Positions 16,385 to 24,687 of a DNA stretch of 64,000 nt are shown here, piece by piece. The stretch is taken from assembly GCA_963704535.1 (NCBI GenBank), contig OY969916.1, positions 2,108,001 through 2,172,000 of the forward strand. Direction: 5' to 3'. Position 1 is the stretch's first letter, and the number at the start of each line of letters is the position of its first letter. Both the position numbers and the translations under genes were made by a program. The DNA comes from G963704535 sp963704535 (GTDB taxonomy: Bacteria; Chloroflexota; Chloroflexia; Chloroflexales; Roseiflexaceae). The notes beneath the pieces are model-generated. The model was given only the letters and a program-made list of their open reading frames with translations, ran no database searches and was not told the DNA's origin.

Positions 16385-16768
16385 ATGACCTTCCTGCTCA
16401 CAATGCACGCACGCCTGCTGGTCACGATCCTGCTGTTCTTTGGTGCGCTGACCATCTGGGGCCTCTTCAGCGCCCTGCGCGGCCAGGCGATCTCCGGTAG
16501 CTACCGCGGCGCACTGGCAATCGGCGAGCTGCTGATGCTGGCTGAATTTGTCATCGGCATGCTCCTGCTGCTGAATGGGCGCCAGCCCGCCCGCTACGGA
16601 ATCCATATCCTCTACGGCGTCGTCGCGATCATCATACTGCCAGGGACCTTCTCCTACACGCGCGGCCGCGACAGCCGCTTCGAGCAACTCGTCTATGCCA
16701 TCGCGTGTCTGTTCCTGTGCGGCATCGCGCTGCGGGCGATGCAGACCGGACGAGTGCCGGGAGTGTGA
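16385..16768 (+). CDS. hypothetical membrane protein, 127 aa
   Basis: Four hydrophobic segments: LLVTILLFFGALTIWGLFSA, GALAIGELLMLAEFVIGMLL, IHILYGVVAIIILPG and LVYAIACLFLCGIAL. Short loops connect them, including GRQPARYG and TRGRDSRFEQ. The order suggests a small four-helix inner-membrane protein of unknown function. AGGGAG lies just before the ATG. Similar small membrane proteins are common in Chloroflexota, which is an impression and not a search result. Confidence 0.75.
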   Translation: MTFLLTMHARLLVTILLFFGALTIWGLFSALRGQAISGSYRGALAIGELLMLAEFVIGMLLLLNGRQPARYGIHILYGVVAIIILPGTFSYTRGRDSRFEQLVYAIACLFLCGIALRAMQTGRVPGV

Positions 16769-16909
16769 GCATCGGGAGGGACCTTGGCGGGGCTGCGGAT
16801 ATAGCATAGGATGTGATGCGAGCCGCACCCGCCACACACGCGCTGGGCAAGTGTATACTATGTGAGCGCCGCGACCGGGCGCGCCTCTTGACTGTGGGTG
16901 AGGAGAGTT

Positions 16910-17335
16910 ATGGCCCATAAACCGCGACATTCTATCCCGATCTTCCTGGTGGTGCTGATTGCTGGCTTCAGTGGTATCTGCGTCGTCCTAGCGTTGCCCA
17001 GCATCATACCGGCTCCCTCCGGCGGACGCGTCGGCGGGCCTGATTGCCTCCAATCGCTGGACGATTTCGCGCGCTGTATCCGTCGCGCGCTCTACCTCTC
17101 ACCGCCGATACCAACGGCACCTTCACTACCTCCAGTGCCGCCACCACGATTTTATCCAGCACCGACAGGCCCAAACATCCCTACTCCGCCGATACCAACG
17201 GCACCTTCACTACCTCCAGTGCCGCCACCACAATTTTATCCAGCACCGACAGGCCCAAACATCCCTACTCCGTCCCCAAATACGTACACACCGCCAGACC
17301 CTGCGGGCAGTGGGAGAGGGCCGTATCTGTCCTGA
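16910..17335 (+). CDS. proline-rich secreted or membrane-anchored protein
   Basis: 141 aa. The start ATG 16910 follows GAGGAGAG. Residues 8-32 (IPIFLVVLIAGFSGICVVLAL) are a signal peptide or N-terminal anchor. The rest is Pro-rich and extracellular. Two copies of a 28-residue unit (PTAPSLPPVPPP-FYPAPTG) come from an 84-bp tandem duplication. Two Cys before the repeats (DCLQSL, ARCIRR) may pair. No function recognised; a wall-spanning or spacer role is only a guess. Confidence 0.65.
   Translation: MAHKPRHSIPIFLVVLIAGFSGICVVLALPSIIPAPSGGRVGGPDCLQSLDDFARCIRRALYLSPPIPTAPSLPPVPPPRFYPAPTGPNIPTPPIPTAPSLPPVPPPQFYPAPTGPNIPTPSPNTYTPPDPAGSGRGPYLS
17107..17274 (+). repeat. 84-bp tandem duplication inside the Pro-rich gene
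   Basis: The two units at 17107-17190 and 17191-17274 differ at very few bases (CCACCACGA versus CCACCACAA). The period is exactly 28 codons, so the frame is kept. Confidence 0.9.
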
Positions 17336-17421
17336 AGGGGAAGGTGTTGGTGAATATCGGCCAAAAGTCTGAGCGACGCCTGCTTGACAAGCGCAGCCGG
17401 CTCGTGATATGCTAGCGGCGC

Positions 17422-17595
17422 ATGAAGAACAGACCGTTTAACAGGACGACTTTGATGAGAAAGGTGGATGTAGTAATGGCTAATGCGACGATGAAGCTCA
17501 CCATCATCCCGAGCTTCCGCACCCTCGAACTGTTGGTTCGGGGTCGCGCCGCTCAGGGCCATACTGCGCCCATTTTCCGGAGGCTTGAAAGCTGA
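17422..17595 (+). CDS. possible small basic protein, 57 aa
   Basis: ATG-started frame with several internal Met and Arg residues (FNRTTLMRKVDVVMANATMK) and a C-terminal GRAAQGHTAPIFRRLES. No family recognised and no convincing ribosome-binding site. It precedes a clear terminator at 17667-17712. Low confidence that it is translated. Confidence 0.25.
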   Translation: MKNRPFNRTTLMRKVDVVMANATMKLTIIPSFRTLELLVRGRAAQGHTAPIFRRLES

Positions 17596-17666
17596 CTCTC
17601 AGCACAAGCGAGCCAACGGGCCGTGGGCGACAGGTGGTCAGCGCTCACGGTCTTTTTGTTTGTTCA

Positions 17667-17712
17667 AAAGGCCGTGGGAACCGCAGCATAGCTCCCGCGG
17701 CCTTTTGTGTTT
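17667..17712 (+). terminator. rho-independent terminator
   Basis: AAAAGGCCGTGGGA pairs with TCCCGCGGCCTTTT and is followed by TGTGTTT. A G-C rich stem with a T-rich tail closes the unit before the small gene at 17782. Confidence 0.75.
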
Positions 17713-17781
17713 CTTGCGACCCTTGCCGCGCGGGACCGGCGGAACGATGGAGAAACAGTTCCAATGCGAAGGAGCATACCC

Positions 17782-17985
17782 GTGATAATCCAAAACCGCG
17801 ATGGCTCGCTGACCCAGGAGCCCAACCAGAGACAGCTCCCTAAAGAGAAGAAACCGGCTTACTACGCCGAGCTGCCCGCACATCTGCTGGATGAGCAGAG
17901 CAGCGTGATCGACCGGATCATCAGCTTCGCCTTTGACACACTCGGCGCATTGCGCCTAGAAGTGCGCGTCCGCGAGGCAGAGTGA
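17782..17985 (+). CDS. small hypothetical protein, 67 aa
   Basis: GTG start at 17782 with GAAGGAG 8 nt upstream; an ATG at 17764 in the same frame has no RBS. The N-terminal half is polar (IIQNRDGSLTQEPNQRQLPK); the C-terminal half is a probable amphipathic helix (SSVIDRIISFAFDTLGALRL). The stop overlaps the ABC ATPase start (TGATG), so the two are translationally coupled and this protein may serve the transporter. Family unknown. Confidence 0.6.
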   Translation: MIIQNRDGSLTQEPNQRQLPKEKKPAYYAELPAHLLDEQSSVIDRIISFAFDTLGALRLEVRVREAE

Positions 17986-18987
17986 TGGTGCAGCAAAGAC
18001 AACAAATGACGAGCGACCAACGTCCTGCGTCAGTGAAAGAGGAATTTGTGATAACCGCTCAATCGACCAGTTACTCACTCGCCGCCGCGCCTGATGCACA
18101 ACTCGTGCCGAGCGCCCACGAGGTGCCGGCGCTGGAGATTATCGGCGCGCTCAAGCGCTTCGGCAAGGAAGACCACCGCAAGCAGCCGTTCTGGAAGCGG
18201 GGCGGCGCCGCGCGGCAGCCGCGCGAGATGACCGTCGCCGTCGACCATATGAACATTACGGTGTCGCGCGGCGAGATCTTCGGGCTGCTCGGCGCCAATG
18301 GATCGGGAAAATCCACCCTCATCCGGCTGGTCTCGACGCTGCTCATCCCCGACGGCGGCCGAGATCAAGGTGTTCGGCCACGATGTCCAGCGCGAGGAGC
18401 GCCTGGTGCGCCGCCTGATCAACCGCGTCAGCGTCGAAGCGTCGTTTTTCAAGAAGCTCTCGGCGCTGGAGAACCTCATGTACGCCGCCCGGCTCTACGA
18501 CCTGCCGGTCGCCCCGGCCCGCGAGCGCGCGATCAGCATCCTGGCCCGGCTTGGGCTGAGCGAGAAACGCCTCTACGAACCACTGGAGAACATGTCGCGC
18601 GGCATGCAGCAGAAGGTCGCGATCGCCCGCGGCCTGCTGACCGCGCCGGTGCTGCTGCTGCTCGACGAGCCAACCACCGGGCTCGACCCTCGCTCCAAGC
18701 ACGATGTACAGCGGTTCATCTTGCGGATGCGCCGCGATCACGATACCACCGTCTTCCTGACCACCCACGATATGGATGAGGCCGATCGGCTGTGCGACCG
18801 GATCGCGATCATCGACGACGGCAAGATCGTCGCACTCGACACGCCGGTGGCGCTCAAGCACTTGATCGGCGCGCAGAGCGGCAAGAACGGCACGACGACA
18901 ATGGAGGATGTGTTCATGGCTCTTACCGGCAAAAGCCTCGACGACGACTTCCCGGTCGAGGATGACTTCACCAACGGGGAGGAGTAA
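17985..18987 (+). pseudogene. ABC transporter ATP-binding protein, frameshifted
   Basis: Reads as an ABC ATPase across two frames. Frame 1 holds an unusual 90-residue N-terminal extension, then Walker A (GANGSGKST) and LLIPDGG. At about 18352-18360 one base is extra (GGCGGCCGAG instead of GGCGGCGAG). Frame 2 continues EIKVFGHDVQ, the signature MSRGMQQKVAIARGL, Walker B LLLLDEPTTGLDP and the switch TTHDMDEADRL, ending FTNGEE. With one base removed the product would be 333 aa. The ABC-2 permease at 22637 may be its partner. The frameshift could be a sequencing error. Confidence 0.85.
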
Positions 18988-18991
18988 GCGC

Positions 18992-19894
18992 ATGCAGGGG
19001 ACTGTGCTGCGCGCCCAGAGCGGATTCTTCTGGGTGCAGACCGAGGCCGGTGTGCTGGAGTGTCGGCTGCGCGGGCGGCTCAAGAAAGAGCGCCAGTCCA
19101 GCGATATTGCCGTGATTGGCGATGTCGTCGAGATCATGCAGGTGACGCCGACCACCGGCGCGATCGAGGCGGTGCTGCCGCGCCGGACCAAGCTGGCACG
19201 CCGGGCGGCCGGCCAGAAGGGGATCTGGCGCGAGGACGTGCTGATCGCCAACGTCGACCAGGTGCTGCCGGTCTTCGCGTGCGCCCAACCCGATTTTACC
19301 CCACGCATGCTCGACCGCTACCTGGTGCTGATCGAGTACGGCGAGCTGGACGCGGTGATCGTGGCCAATAAAGTGGACCTGATCGGCGAGGAGGCGGCGC
19401 GGGCCATGTTCGCGCCCTATGAGCAGATCGGCTACCCGGTGGTCTACACCAGTCCCAAGCTGGGTCAGGGAATCGACGCGCTGCGGCAGCAACTGGACGG
19501 GCGGATCAGCGTCGTCACCGGCAAATCGGGCGTCGGCAAGAGCAGCCTGCTCAACATGGTGCAGCCGGGCCTGCGGCTGGCGACGAGCGATGTCAGCGAG
19601 GCGCTCGGCAAGGGCCGCCACACCACCACCGTCGCCCAAATGATCGCGCTGGATCTCCCCGGCGGCGGCTACGTGGCCGATACGCCCGGCATTCGTGAGA
19701 TCGGCCTATGGCGCTTCCCAACCGATGTGCTGGATTGGTGCTTCCGCGAGTTTCGCCCGTTCCTGGATCAGTGCTTTTTCGCCAGCTGCACCCACACCCA
19801 CGAGCCGGACTGCGCGGTGCGGGCGGCCCTTGAGCAGGGCGCGATCAGCGCCCTACGCTACCATAGTTATGTAAAACTACTTGAGGACGCCTAG
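18992..19894 (+). CDS. rsgA: ribosome small subunit-dependent GTPase A
   Basis: 300-aa circularly permuted GTPase that assists late 30S maturation. Order of motifs: an N-terminal OB-fold (GTVLRAQSGFFWVQTEAGVL), G4 NKVDL, G1 GKSGVGKSSLLN, G2/G3 with RHTTTVAQM and DTPGIRE, and a C-terminal zinc knuckle (CFFASCTHTHEPDC). Length is normal. GGGGAGGAG overlaps the end of the upstream ATPase gene and serves as the RBS. It likely shares that transcript. Confidence 0.95.
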   Translation: MQGTVLRAQSGFFWVQTEAGVLECRLRGRLKKERQSSDIAVIGDVVEIMQVTPTTGAIEAVLPRRTKLARRAAGQKGIWREDVLIANVDQVLPVFACAQPDFTPRMLDRYLVLIEYGELDAVIVANKVDLIGEEAARAMFAPYEQIGYPVVYTSPKLGQGIDALRQQLDGRISVVTGKSGVGKSSLLNMVQPGLRLATSDVSEALGKGRHTTTVAQMIALDLPGGGYVADTPGIREIGLWRFPTDVLDWCFREFRPFLDQCFFASCTHTHEPDCAVRAALEQGAISALRYHSYVKLLEDA

Positions 19895-19896
19895 AA

Positions 19897-20010
19897 CACG
19901 GATAGAGAATCCGCGAATTGGGCGAATATTCGCGAATAGATTGCCGAACATTCGCGTCGATTAGCGTTATTCGCGGATGGATCTCGATACTCTACCGACG
20001 CTCCAACCAG
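19897..20010. repeat. interspersed CGCGAA-rich repeat, second copy
   Basis: ATCCGCGAATTGGGCGAATA and TTCGCGGATGGATCTCGATA are followed by CTCTACCGACGCTC, which parallels 6739-6851. It lies right after rsgA. Confidence 0.5.
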
Positions 20011-20065
20011 ATAGCCTGGCCGCGTCCCGAAGCATCTACGCGGGCAGCCAGGAAAGGAGGCCGCA

Positions 20066-20122
20066 ATGACTGTCATATTTTGGACCGTTCATCCGTCCGT
20101 CGTCGGCCTGAAATTGAGCTAA
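20066..20122 (+). CDS. possible 18-aa leader peptide
   Basis: ATG with an excellent AGGAAAGGAGG site 5 nt upstream, encoding MTVIFWTVHPSVVGLKLS. It ends 50 bp before the 76-aa gene. Between them GAGGCAC and GTGCCTC (about 20125-20152) form a 7-bp hairpin. The arrangement suggests a translated leader that could modulate the next gene, but the sequence gives no effector. Confidence 0.35.
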   Translation: MTVIFWTVHPSVVGLKLS

Positions 20123-20172
20123 AACGAGGCACGTGTGCTTGTACTGGTGCCTCACGGAGGAAAACCACAGCA

Positions 20173-20403
20173 ATGCCACGCATAAACATTCCCGTGCATG
20201 ATCTGGACGAGATCGAGGACCTGGAGGAGCAGGAGGACTGGGAGGAGCTGATCGGGCTGCGGGGCGCTCACTCACGCCGCGAGGCGCAGCAAGCGACCGT
20301 CGAGGCGCGCGACCAGCGCCGCGCGGCGCGCGGCAGCGTCGAGGCCCTGGCACGCAAGCGGGCCGAGCGCCGCAAGCAGTTCAGCCGCGGCAAGCGAGTA
20401 TAA
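20173..20403 (+). CDS. small highly charged protein, 76 aa
   Basis: The N-terminal third is acidic (DLDEIEDLEEQEDWEE); the C-terminal half is strongly basic and helical (EARDQRRAARG, ARKRAERRKQF). Such a bipolar protein may bind nucleic acid or ribosomes, which is inference. CACGGAGGAAAA precedes the ATG. No family recognised. It is preceded by the candidate leader peptide. Confidence 0.65.
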   Translation: MPRINIPVHDLDEIEDLEEQEDWEELIGLRGAHSRREAQQATVEARDQRRAARGSVEALARKRAERRKQFSRGKRV

Positions 20404-20408
20404 GTGAT

Positions 20409-20573
20409 TGTCTGAAAAGGGGGAGTTTGAGGGGGCAGCCCCTCAAGAATCTCTCTTCACCAGGAACTAGGAATGACAAATCACCCTTTTCAGACAATCT
20501 CTAAGTGATGAGAGATGAGAGATTGGAGGCGCTCTCAATCTCTAATCTCCAATCTCCAATCTCCGATACTGAG
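20409..20573. repeat. REP-like element H plus GGAGATT-type 7-mers
   Basis: TGTCTGAAAAGGGGGAGTTT at 20410 and its complement CCCTTTTCAGACAATC near 20498 delimit one element of about 95 bp. It is followed by GAGAGATTGGAGGC and repeated CTCCAAT units, partly self-complementary, up to the RBS of the next gene. Confidence 0.8.
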
Positions 20574-20583
20574 GAGGCCGATT

Positions 20584-21189
20584 GTGGATACACCGACCCC
20601 AGACCAGCCCTGGCGTCCCGAGGTCGTTCCCGGCGAGCGGATCTTCCTGAGCCAGGTGCGACGCGAGGACCTGCCCCTGCACGCGTGCTGGTTCAGCGAC
20701 CTTGAGCTGACGGCCTACCTGGACCTAGTGGGCATGTCGTTTATGCCCGAACATGAGCAGGAGTGGTACGACAACATCGTCAAGGATCGCATCAACAAGA
20801 CCTTCGCGATCGTCGTGCGCGAGGGCCGGCGGTTGATCGGCAGCGTCAGCCTGCACCACGTGGATCATCGCCACGGTCGGGCCGAGCTGGGCATCGCGAT
20901 CGGCGACAAGTCGGCCTGGGGGCAGGGCTACGGGAGCGAGGCCACGCGGCTGATGGCCGACTATGGCTTCACCTTCCTGGGGCTGCACACGATCTGCCTC
21001 TGGCACATCAGCCTCAACGAGCGCGGCCACCGCGCCTACCTGCGGGCTGGCTTCAAGGTCGCCGGGCGGCTGCGCGAGGCGGCGATACTCGACGGCCAGC
21101 GCTACGACCGTATCCTGATGGACATCACCCGCGAGGACCTGGGGCCGTCGCGGCTGCGTGGGATGATCGGATTGATGCGTGAAACGTGA
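20584..21189 (+). CDS. GNAT family N-acetyltransferase (RimJ/RimL type)
   Basis: 201-aa GNAT enzyme. GTG 20584 is preceded by GAGGAGG. RIFLSQVRREDLPL begins the fold; the acetyl-CoA loop is WGQGYGSEATRLMADYGF; NERGHRAYLRAGFKVAGRLR is the usual C-terminal pattern of the RimJ/Acetyltransf_3 group. It probably acetylates a protein N-terminus or a small amine; the target is unknown. The last residues MRET and the stop TGA come from a CGTGAAA repeat. Confidence 0.85.
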   Translation: MDTPTPDQPWRPEVVPGERIFLSQVRREDLPLHACWFSDLELTAYLDLVGMSFMPEHEQEWYDNIVKDRINKTFAIVVREGRRLIGSVSLHHVDHRHGRAELGIAIGDKSAWGQGYGSEATRLMADYGFTFLGLHTICLWHISLNERGHRAYLRAGFKVAGRLREAAILDGQRYDRILMDITREDLGPSRLRGMIGLMRET

Positions 21190-21328
21190 AACGTGATGCG
21201 TGTTGCGTGTTGCGTCGTGTGGGCGGCCACGGGGCGGCGGCCACGGGGCGGCGGCCACGGGGCGGCGGCCACGGAGGGCCCGCCCTACAGGTTGTTTGTT
21301 CTCGGTTCTTTGTTCTTTGTTCTTACAA
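21190..21328. repeat. composite short repeats
   Basis: CGTGAAA and GTGTTGC 7-mers, then four GGGGCGGCGGCCAC units, CCCTACAGG, then TTTGTTC 7-mers ending 11 bp before the next GTG start. The last module is also present before the paralogue at 23626. Confidence 0.8.
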
Positions 21329-21338
21329 GGAGTTACCC

Positions 21339-22298
21339 GTGACAACGGCAACGATAACCATGCGCCCGTATGCCGGCGAGGCCGACCTCCAATTGCTCGT
21401 CGACCTGATCAATGCCTGCGAGGCGGTCGATCAGGTCGAGGATGGCACCTCGCTTGAGGAGCTGCGGTCGGAGTTTAGCAGCCCACGCTTCGACCCGGCG
21501 CGCAACCTGCGCCTGTGGGAGGACGCCGAGGGCCGGCTGGTCGGCTACGCTGAGATGTGGTTCAACGACAAGGCCGCCGACCCTGACGGCCTGCTGTGGT
21601 TCAAAGTCCATCCCGAAGCGCGTGGCGGCGACCTTGAGGCGCAGATGATCGCCTGGGGCACCGGGCGGGTGCGCGAGGCCGAGCGCGAGCTTGGCATGCG
21701 GCTCAGGCTGCGGAGCGTGACGCGCGAGATCTTGACCCAGCGGATCGCCACGCTGGAGCAGCACGGCTTCTCGGCCGACCGCTACTTCCTACGCATGGTC
21801 CGCCCACTCGCCGAGCCGATCCCCGAGCCGGTGCTGCCGGAAGGCTTCACCGTGGTCACCGGCGACCACGACCCGGAGACCTGGCTGGCGCTGTACAACG
21901 AGTCGTTTGTCGATCACTGGAACTTTTCGCCGATGACGCTTGAGGACTACCAGCACTACGTGGAGGAGCCGCACCACAACCCGGATCTGCACATGGTCGC
22001 CTTGGCGCCCGACGGCACGTTCGCGGCCTTCGCGTGGTGCAGCATCAGCCCCGAGGAGAACGCGCGCAGCGGCCGCAACGAGGGCTGGATCGGCCTGCTG
22101 GGCAGCCGGCGCGGGTTCCGCAAGATCGGGCTGGGCCGGGCCATGCTGCTGACCGGCATGCACACCTTGCGGGCCACCGGAGCAGAGATCGCCAAGCTCG
22201 GCGTCGACGGGGCCAGCCTGACCGGCGCCACGCGGCTGTACGAGTTGACCGGCTTCAGCACCATCTCCACGCGGATCTTGTACGGTCGGGAGATTTGA
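21339..22298 (+). CDS. double-GNAT acetyltransferase (MshD-like layout)
   Basis: 319 aa with two tandem GNAT folds. GTG 21339 follows AAGGAG. The N-terminal fold starts TITMRPYAGEADLQ; the C-terminal fold contains the acetyl-CoA loop GSRRGFRKIGLGRAMLLTGM and ends LYELTGFSTISTR. The layout is that of mycothiol synthase-like proteins, but Chloroflexota need not make mycothiol, so only a general acyltransferase role is claimed. It is a close paralogue of 23626-24594; even the leader CAAGGAGTTACCC is shared, implying duplication. Confidence 0.85.
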   Translation: MTTATITMRPYAGEADLQLLVDLINACEAVDQVEDGTSLEELRSEFSSPRFDPARNLRLWEDAEGRLVGYAEMWFNDKAADPDGLLWFKVHPEARGGDLEAQMIAWGTGRVREAERELGMRLRLRSVTREILTQRIATLEQHGFSADRYFLRMVRPLAEPIPEPVLPEGFTVVTGDHDPETWLALYNESFVDHWNFSPMTLEDYQHYVEEPHHNPDLHMVALAPDGTFAAFAWCSISPEENARSGRNEGWIGLLGSRRGFRKIGLGRAMLLTGMHTLRATGAEIAKLGVDGASLTGATRLYELTGFSTISTRILYGREI

Positions 22299-22386
22299 AC
22301 GGGGAACGGCGGAAGAGCGGAGGGAGCGGAAAAGGAAGCGGCGGAAGGAGTGGGAACAACTCGCTATCTTCCACTGCTCAGAGCGC

Positions 22387-22616
22387 AACCTGTAAGGCGG
22401 TCCCTCCGTGGCCGCCCCGTGCTCAGAACCTGTAAGGCGGTCCCTCCGTGGCCGCCCCGTGCTCAGAACCTGTAAGGCGGTCCTCCGTGGCCGCCCCATG
22501 CTCAGAACCTGTAAGGCGGTCCCTCCGTGGCCGCCCCGTGCTCAGAACCTGTAAGGCGGTCCCTCCGTGGCCGCCCCGTGCTCAGAACCTGTAAGGCGGT
22601 CCCTCCGTGGCCGCCC
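22387..22616. repeat. 40-bp tandem repeat, six copies
   Basis: The unit starts AACCTGTAAGGCGGTCCCTC and ends GTGGCCGCCCCGTGCTCAG. Starts are at 22387, 22427, 22467, 22506, 22546 and 22586; one unit has lost a C. The unit is the reverse complement of the GGCCACGGAGGGCC-CTACAGG module seen elsewhere. It fills most of the 338-bp gap before the permease. Confidence 0.9.
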
Positions 22617-22636
22617 TCAATAAAGGGGAAACAATC

Positions 22637-23494
22637 ATGACAACAATATCGCGGCCCGGCGGCACGCTGGGGCGTGAACTGCGGGGCGCCTACGCCTTTG
22701 TGGAGCGCAACGCCAACCTGATCAAACGCTACTGGGCCTGGGAGCTGGTCTGGCTGGCCTACTCGATCGTCAATGCGCTCTCGATCACGTTTATCGCTAA
22801 GGGCGCCTCGGCAGTCACCGGAACCACGCTGCCGGCGGCGCAGGTTGAATACTTCGTCCTGTTCCTGATGGTCGGGACCCTGGTCTGGCACTACCTGGCG
22901 ATGGTCTTCGACCTGGTCAGCGAGTCGATCCAGTGGGAGCGCTGGGAAGGGACGATCGAGTACACCTTTATGGCGCCGATTTCGCGGCTGACGCACCTGC
23001 TGGGCCAGGCGGCCTTCGCGGTGATCTACGGCGTGCTGCACACGGCGGTCATCCTGGGTATCGTCGCGCTGTTCTTCCAGGTCGACCTGAGCAACGCCAA
23101 CTTCCCGAATATGCTGCTGATCGTCGTCACCGGGAGTGCCAGCTTCATCGGGCTGGGGATGCTGGCCGCCGTGCTGCCGCTGCTCTCGCCGGAGAAGGGC
23201 TTGCAGATGACCAATATCATCAAGGCGCTGGTGCTACTGGTCAGCGGCGTGTACTACGATATCGCGGTGCTGCCAAGCTGGCTCCAGCCACTGGCGAAGA
23301 TCTCACCGGCCTATTACATGCTCGAAGGCATGCGCGGGGCGCTACTCCGCGGCGAGGGTATCGGCGACTCGCTGATGCCCCACATCGTGCCGCTGCTGAT
23401 CACTGGGGCGATCACGATCCCGGTCGGGCTCTACGTCTTCACACGGGCAGAGCGCTACGCCAAGACGACCGGCAAGCTGAAGCGCAACGGGTAG
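22637..23494 (+). CDS. ABC-2 type transporter permease
   Basis: 285-aa membrane protein with six hydrophobic segments (LVWLAYSIVNALSITFIA; VEYFVLFLMVGTLVWHYLAM; AVIYGVLHTAVILGIVALFF; LIVVTGSASFIGLGMLAAVL; IIKALVLLVSGVYYDIAVL; IVPLLITGAITIPVGLYVF). The ISPAYYMLEGMRGALL segment is typical of ABC-2 exporters. ATG 22637 follows AAAGGGGAAA. No ATPase adjoins it; the nearest is the frameshifted gene at 17985, whose loss would strand this permease. Confidence 0.85.
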   Translation: MTTISRPGGTLGRELRGAYAFVERNANLIKRYWAWELVWLAYSIVNALSITFIAKGASAVTGTTLPAAQVEYFVLFLMVGTLVWHYLAMVFDLVSESIQWERWEGTIEYTFMAPISRLTHLLGQAAFAVIYGVLHTAVILGIVALFFQVDLSNANFPNMLLIVVTGSASFIGLGMLAAVLPLLSPEKGLQMTNIIKALVLLVSGVYYDIAVLPSWLQPLAKISPAYYMLEGMRGALLRGEGIGDSLMPHIVPLLITGAITIPVGLYVFTRAERYAKTTGKLKRNG

Positions 23495-23496
23495 GC

Positions 23497-23615
23497 GTGA
23501 AACGTGAAACGTGTTGCGTGATGCGCCTGCCCTGAGCCGTGTCGAAGGGTGATGCGTGATCTTGTCATCGTGTCATCTTGTTAGTTCTTGGTTCTTTGTT
23601 CTTTGTTCTCGCAAG
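23497..23615. repeat. composite short repeats
   Basis: CGTGAAA/GTGTTGC 7-mers directly after the permease stop, then CATCGTGT/CATCTTGT units and TTGGTTC/TTTGTTC 7-mers leading into the RBS of the next gene. Confidence 0.8.
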
Positions 23616-23625
23616 GAGCTATTCC

Positions 23626-24594
23626 GTGACAACGGTAACAATAACCATGCGGCCCTACGCGGGTGAGGGCGACTTACAGCCAATCGCCGACCTCCATAAT
23701 CGGTGCGCGGCGTTCGACGGGCTGAACGACTATATGTCGGTGGGGGAGCTTGGGATGGATCTGAGCATGCCCTCGTTCGACCAAGCGCGCGACCTACAGG
23801 TGTGGGGGGACTCCGGTGGCCGGCTACTGGGCTACGGTCGCCTGTGGGTGGCCGAGTCCGACCAGGGGCTGGGCGGGCGGCTGTGGCTGCATGTCGCTCC
23901 CGAGGCGCGCGACCTGGATCTGGAGCCGCAGATCATCGGCTGGGCCGAGGAGCGGATGCGCGAGGTCGGGCGGGAGCGCGGCAAGCCAGCGACCTTGCGC
24001 TCGGGCGCGGTTGCCGGCCAGGCCGAGCGGATCGCGCTGCTGGAGCGCCACGGGTTCAGCGCCGACCGCTACTTCTTCACCATGGACCGGCCACTCGACG
24101 CGCCGATCGAGGAAGCAGCCCTCCCGGCCGGGTTCACGCTGCGCTATATGGACAAGGCGCAGGATGTGGAGGCGTGGGCGGCGATGTTCAACCAGTCGTT
24201 CATCGACCATTGGAACCACGTGCCGCTGACCGTCGAGGAACTCAGGCACTGGCTGACAGCCCCGACATACCGGCCGGAGTTGGACCTGATCGCGGTCGCG
24301 CCGGATGGGACATTGGCCGCTTTTTGCTACTGTGAGATCAACCCTGACGAGAACGCCCACACCGGTCGCAGCGACGGCTGGGTGAGAGTGATTGGCACCC
24401 GCCGCGGCTTCCGTAAGCTCGGGCTGGGCCGGGCCATGCTGCTGGCGGGTCTGCGCGTGCTGCGGGCCGCCGGCGTGGAGAACGCCAGGCTCGGCGTCGA
24501 CGCCGATAATCCTACCGGCGCGCTGCGGCTGTATGAGTCGGTCGGATTCCACAAGACCGAGACGCGGATCTCATACCGAAAAGATCATTTCTGA
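23626..24594 (+). CDS. double-GNAT acetyltransferase, paralogue
   Basis: 322 aa; GTG 23626 with AAGGAG upstream. It opens TITMRPYAGEGDLQ, like its neighbour at 21339, and has the same two-fold layout: a degenerate N-terminal GNAT and a catalytic C-terminal GNAT with GTRRGFRKLGLGRAMLLAGL and LYESVGFHKTETR. Cysteines in the middle (AAFCYCEINPDEN) differ from the paralogue's AAFAWCSISPEEN, so substrate preference may have diverged. Substrate unknown. Confidence 0.85.
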   Translation: MTTVTITMRPYAGEGDLQPIADLHNRCAAFDGLNDYMSVGELGMDLSMPSFDQARDLQVWGDSGGRLLGYGRLWVAESDQGLGGRLWLHVAPEARDLDLEPQIIGWAEERMREVGRERGKPATLRSGAVAGQAERIALLERHGFSADRYFFTMDRPLDAPIEEAALPAGFTLRYMDKAQDVEAWAAMFNQSFIDHWNHVPLTVEELRHWLTAPTYRPELDLIAVAPDGTLAAFCYCEINPDENAHTGRSDGWVRVIGTRRGFRKLGLGRAMLLAGLRVLRAAGVENARLGVDADNPTGALRLYESVGFHKTETRISYRKDHF

Positions 24595-24684
24595 AAAGGG
24601 GGGTGGGGGGCAGCCCCTCAGCTTCCCCCACCCACACTGTAAAGTGGAATGGCATCATCCGAAACCTTGTCTGAAGGAGCAACT
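24590..24684. repeat. REP-like element H variant supplying the RIO gene leader
   Basis: TCTGAAAAGGGGGGTGGGG, CAGCCCCTCAGCTTCC and CCCACCCACACTGTAAAG are followed by CATCATCCGAAACCTTGTCT. The last part matches 56756-56800 upstream of ribY. The element ends in the sequence that provides GAAGGAG for the next gene. Confidence 0.75.
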
Positions 24685-24687
24685 CCG

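Noticed and set aside
22387..22616. Regular 40-bp repeats as a CRISPR array
   Set aside because: Units are contiguous, with no variable spacers, and no cas genes are near.
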